DNA of 64,000 nt, from NCBI RefSeq assembly GCF_024713975.1, contig NC_091103.1, positions 6,138,501 to 6,202,500 of the forward strand, given 5' to 3'. This stretch comes from Paralichthys olivaceus. Its lineage: Eukaryota > Chordata > Actinopteri > Pleuronectiformes > Paralichthyidae. The notes below the pieces were generated by a model. That model worked only from the letters and a program-made list of their open reading frames with translations, was not told the origin of the DNA and ran no database searches. Made by a program: the position numbers and the translations under genes. This document shows, one piece after another, positions 55,601 to 64,000 of the stretch (its first letter is position 1; every line of letters starts with the position of its first letter).

Positions 55601-55667
55601 GTATCAGCTTGGTGTATGGTGGGGGTGTTATTGAGTAGCATTTAAAAAATAAATAAAACGATAAAAG

Positions 55668-56000
55668 TTAAAGGGATGGTTCACCCCAGAATGTAAATTC
55701 ACTCTTATCTACTCACCACTGTGCCAATGGAGGGATGGGTGAAGTGTTTGAGTCTATGAGTCTTAGGGGTAAACAGCATGGCAGCCAAATCCAATACAAT
55801 TGAAGTAAATGGTGAAAACTTCTTCAGATGTATAAAAACAACAGGAAACAAAATCCTCAATACTGCTCCTGTGGTGTCATCCAAGTGCCCGTCACCCCGA
55901 CTGAAATTCTACACGAAATGGCACAATTTACATGTGTTAGCCTAAATGTCCTGGAGGATAACAGCGGACATTTAGGCTAAAAACATGTTGTAAAATGACC
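55668..56000. repeat. Teleost MITE-like repeat
   Basis: The phrases gggatggttcaccccagaatg, tctactcaccactgtgcc, ggtgaagtgtttgagtc and ccaaatccaatacaattgaagtaaatggtg are the wording of a very common percomorph repeat. It separates the cab39 3' end from the itm2c promoter. No coding sequence. Confidence 0.65.
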
Positions 56001-56529
56001 TCTGTACGAGATCATTTAAAGAATATGAACTGAGGGGAACAGGCAGATGTAAGACAAATAAATAAATCAAAACAGGCTTTTTAAAGGGGTAAACATACAT
56101 GACTAAATATGACAATAAAAATGTGTAGCTCACTTTTTATGTTTAAAAAAAAAATCAAGATGATAAACAATAATTTGATGGAATTAATTGTGGGACCTAA
56201 TAGGGTTGCTGGTTGAATTCTTCTGCGTATGAAGTGTTGCTACAAGCTAATGCTTCAGCCTTTTAGGTCCATACATTTGTTTTCTGTCTTGTTTTTCTCT
56301 TTTATATATCTTTTATAAACTTATTGCTTTGTTTTTATCACAAATCCTTTGTGAAAAAGAAAAGTTTTTGTGGAGTCTAGTGTAAACTAGAGTCCTGTAT
56401 GTTCCATAATAGATTCCTGTTTATCAGGCTGCCATGTTTTTTATGGTTATCGATCACGTTTAGAATATTTGTTTCAGTGGACTTCATCCCCTCACTGGTC
56501 CTTTAAGGGTAGATTGAAAAAAAGAAAGT

Positions 56530-56724
56530 CACTTCCGGTGGATAAAGAGAAAAACAGACAGAGGAGCAGCTCCGCTTTAGAGGAGGAGACAGAAGGAGGC
56601 CCGACGAGGAGGTGAGGGGACGAGTTTCAGAGAAGTGTCCGGATACAGAGAACATAGAGGAGGAGGGAAGACACCTGCACAGACACACACAGACAGACAC
56701 AGACAGACACACACAGTCAAAGCC
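56530..56724 (+). promoter_or_regulatory. itm2c: itm2c proximal promoter and 5'UTR
   Basis: A strong ETS/GABPA-type site CACTTCCGGTG is at 56530-56540, followed by a purine-rich stretch and an (ACAGAC)n tract at 56678-56715 directly before the ATG. No TATA was seen; the start site is probably just after the ETS site. Confidence 0.5.
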
Positions 56725-61213
<4,489 letters not shown>

Positions 61214-62245
61214 ACACAACGGTTTATCCATGTCATACCCCCCCCACCCACCTAAAGGCACATCTCCAGTCACTACCGCAGCCACTGTAGCACTCTCCCG
61301 TGGATCAGATCATGTCTGAGTTGCACTTTACTCGTATTTCCTTCTTACTTTCTTTTGTATTTCTTATTTAAAGATTTTTCTTTTGATTTCACAGCCTATC
61401 ATGTTGTTTTTTTTAATTTCACATAGGTAATATTTACCCTGAAGTGTGATGCAATACTTAATTGATGGTTCTATCACAGGATTTTCCATGTAGCAAAGTC
61501 CTTAAGCCAATCATGACTCATGATTTCAAGATCTCTCCTCTTGCTCCTCTGGGATTTCTATGATGGTTACTGTCGTGGGGGGAGGTGACTGTTTTTTTGT
61601 TTTGCTCCAGCTCTGGAGGTTAATTTGTGTCTTAGTTGCGCTAACATCTACACAAAGCATGTATCCATGCTTTCCTGAGCAAACATTTTCCATAGATTTG
61701 AATCTTTTCTTTCCTGTTCTCAGTCATGTAAACATGAAACTGCTGATGACTAGTTGCTTGCTTGCATCTTAATTCTCATGCCTGTTGCTTCCTTTCTTTC
61801 TTTTTTCTCTTCTTCCTTCAAAGCATCAGTAGTAGTAGAGTTGCACTGGGCATTAGGCTGAATTCACTTTTATAATCTATCACTGAATCTATCACTGAAT
61901 TTGAATTGAAACTGCTAAAGACCATTATTTATCTTTTGCTCTCATTTATCATTAGCTTTTCACTGATTGTGCTTTTTGTTTTGCACTTCAAAAGCTCCTT
62001 ATCATTGCAGTAGTGAATAATTTTACTACTAATGTCTTTGTTTTTCCTTGCATGTGTTAATCTATTAGAGAAAAACTGTTAAAATGTTTTGTAAACCAAC
62101 GTTTAAAGCCTTAGACCAGAGTCAGAGACTGGACTAAAGTCAACGCTACTGAAAGGGAGCTTATAATATATGTTAGTTAAACAAAACCAACTCTGATCTG
62201 TATATTTTGTCTGTTAAGGAAATATGTCTGTGAATAAAGTAGTGA
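61214..62245 (+). other. itm2c: itm2c 3'UTR
   Basis: AT-rich non-coding sequence ending at a good polyadenylation signal AATAAA (62233-62238) near the start of the next, opposite gene. Confidence 0.65.
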
Positions 62246-62392
62246 AAAGATGTAGTATCCATTAATGCTTTATTTGATCCAGGACCCCAAAACTTTTTAG
62301 GAGAATAGTTCCAGAATGAGAGCGAGACAGAGAAAAAACCACAGGTGGGAGAGAGAAATAAAAAGGGGGGCAGAGCTACTGCTACAGTTATA

Positions 62393-63307
62393 TTATAGAT
62401 GATGGCACCTGGCAGTGTTTAAGCTCTGCTGCATTTCGTATTTGTGGTGGCAGTCACAGTTGCAGCCACTGGTGCTATCGCAGGGACAGTCTGACCCACA
62501 CTCGCATTCCAAAGGCAAACTAATACAGAAAATCCACAGCCACCAAGGAGTTCTTATTTGTTTGGGCTTCTTCTTTTTAGACCTTCCCTTTGAAAAGATG
62601 TTCCAGGGAAAGCAACATTTGGAACAACGCTCCTTTTCTTGCAAAGAATTCAAATTTGATATCTGGTATGTGATTGGTTCATTTTCCAACTTGGAAGACA
62701 TCATCAACTTGTCCTCTTCCAATGCGTGTGTTGTTTTCATGGAAGTTATACTGCAGCTCTCCTTAAAGGCCTGACATCCACTATCTCCCAGCACTGAGGG
62801 AGACATCTCACTCACACACACAATGTGGGGATCCATTTTAATATTCTCTATAGCTTTTGTATGGGCAAGGAACTGCCCTCTTACTATTCTCCGAAGTGAA
62901 TTGAAGTGAAGTCCTCCATTGATGCCTTGCAAATTTTTGCATGTTCCTTTTGATCAAAGTATGCTGTATGATGATACAACTATGTCCTTTGATCTTTTCG
63001 TAATTTGAGTACACAGGCGAAAAAAGAAATGGTTATGGTTGAGTTGATAAATTGGACTAAATATCTCAGGTATTTGCTATTTTATTAGGTATTTTGCTAA
63101 TTATTAGAGAGGAAACAAGGTACGCTGACCTGGTAGCTGAGTGCTAGAGGAAGGGGTGGAAAGCTCCCTCTCATGAGTGAAGCAGTCTGTGCACTTGTGC
63201 ATCACAATTCCAGTCTGAGACTCACACTCATCCTCTCCATGCATTGACTGCTTGTTTTGCGGAAAGCCTTCGCTGCTGTGGAAGTAACCTTGATGCCAGG
63301 TGGCCAT
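62393..63307 (-). CDS. Hypothetical cysteine-rich protein, two exons
   Basis: I do not recognise this protein with confidence. On the minus strand an ATG frame at 63130-63307 (59 codons, starting MATWHQGYFH) ends at a possible donor (accag|gtcagc). A second open frame, 62393-62925, follows a possible acceptor (tttgcaag) in matching phase and gives about 237 aa in total. The C-terminal part has a basic patch RSKKKKPKQ, an aromatic stretch PWWLWIFC and a compact Cys cluster CECGSDCPC / CNCDCHH. Human SPATA3 lies in the ITM2C neighbourhood and has a Cys-rich C-terminal patch of similar style, so a SPATA3-like gene is one possibility, but similarity is too short to claim homology. The weak acceptor and lack of a known domain leave open a chance frame. 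Confidence 0.4.
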
Positions 63308-63929
63308 GGACTTAAACTGCTGTTCATCGCCAAGGGCCCTGATGATCAGTTGACAGCTTGGTTTTTATGAGATGCTCAGGGGAACATGTCAATGGTTGTA
63401 AGGCTTAACGGTCTATTTGTTGGTCAAAGTCCTGTTCAGATGCATGTTTGGTCCCATATTGAAAAAAAACACTTGTTTTATAATGAAAGTAAATATTCAC
63501 TCACATACTGTATATAATTAAATAATATCCAGATCAAAATCCAAGGATAAGCACTACAGTCTGTTGACAGCACTAAAATACTAAATTGACCACTAAGTCA
63601 CAGATGTACAGATAGTCACAGATAGCCAGCTGGCCCCAGGTAACCATGTATTGATCAACACTGCTCAGTAGAGAGCGGTCAGTCTCTCATAAGCAGCCAA
63701 ATGTGCCATTGTTTTAGATCAGTCTTCAAGGCAGGCAGTTCTTTCTCTTGTGTCTCACCACCAGTATCAATTTTAGCTGCTGTTCCCTTTTGACCTTGAA
63801 CAATGGGTAACATATTTATCCCTGTAGTAAGTGAGACCCTGACTGTGATGCTGCTACATGATAATGATCAAATCAGCAGTTAAGGCTGTTTTCAACCTTT
63901 TTTAGAGGAACCCCTACATCCTTATCACA

Positions 63930-64000
63930 TTCATCCATCTATTATCTATATCACCATTAATCCTTTAGAGGGGGGAGCTGAAGCCAATCCCAGCTGACAT
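63930..64000 (+). repeat. Start of a second CCAT-type interspersed repeat, cut by the window end
   Basis: The sequence ttcatccatctattatctatatcacc ... gaagccaatcccagctgacat repeats the head and first 60 bases of the element at 7655. Confidence 0.7.

Overview
The window is eukaryotic and looks like a teleost (ray-finned) fish chromosome. Genes are built from short exons with GT-AG introns, the intergenic space is full of CA/TG microsatellites and fish-type interspersed repeats, and every recognisable protein is a vertebrate one. Coordinates, splice junctions and protein lengths below were worked out by hand from reading-frame continuity and family knowledge; no database search was run.

Layout from left to right: (1) 304-5552 (+), the last eight coding exons of a class IA PI3-kinase catalytic subunit, closest to p110-beta, entering from the left edge; then its 3'UTR and about 4 kb of repeats and decayed transposons (7.6-11.2 kb). 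(2) 11.4-27.3 kb (+), the complete circadian clock gene per2: a promoter with D-box and E-box, a non-coding first exon, a 3.6-kb first intron rich in D-boxes, 21 coding exons (about 1504 aa) and a 2.4-kb 3'UTR. (3) 31.6-39.1 kb (-), two tandem bHLH-Orange repressors of the Hairy/E(spl) type ending in WRPW: hes6 and a her8a-like gene, convergent to per2. (4) 39.1-43 kb, intergenic, with a LINE fragment. (5) 43-55.6 kb (+), cab39 (MO25-alpha), 341 aa, with a CpG-rich non-coding first exon. (6) 56.5-62.2 kb (+), itm2c (BRICHOS-domain membrane protein), 258 aa. (7) 62.4-63.3 kb (-), an unrecognised two-exon cysteine-rich gene whose position next to itm2c suggests, weakly, a SPATA3-like gene.

The order per2-hes6 and cab39-itm2c matches human 2q37, in a much more compact form. 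The PI3K neighbour recalls the 1p36 paralogous region, which carries PIK3CD, PER3 and HES genes. The genes do not form a single pathway. Per2 is a light- and clock-controlled repressor, the two HES genes are developmental repressors, and Cab39 is the scaffold of the LKB1-STRAD kinase complex.

The most interesting observations are: an apparent cluster of perfect D-box octamers around the per2 promoter and intron 1; an identical TATA-12 bp-RBPJ-like module in the hes6 and her8a promoters; exons in two unrelated genes bracketed by complementary (TG)n and (CA)n tracts; a probable GC-AG intron in per2; three radical substitutions in an otherwise near-invariant Cab39; and a roughly 180-bp element present both downstream of cab39 and in itm2c intron 1.
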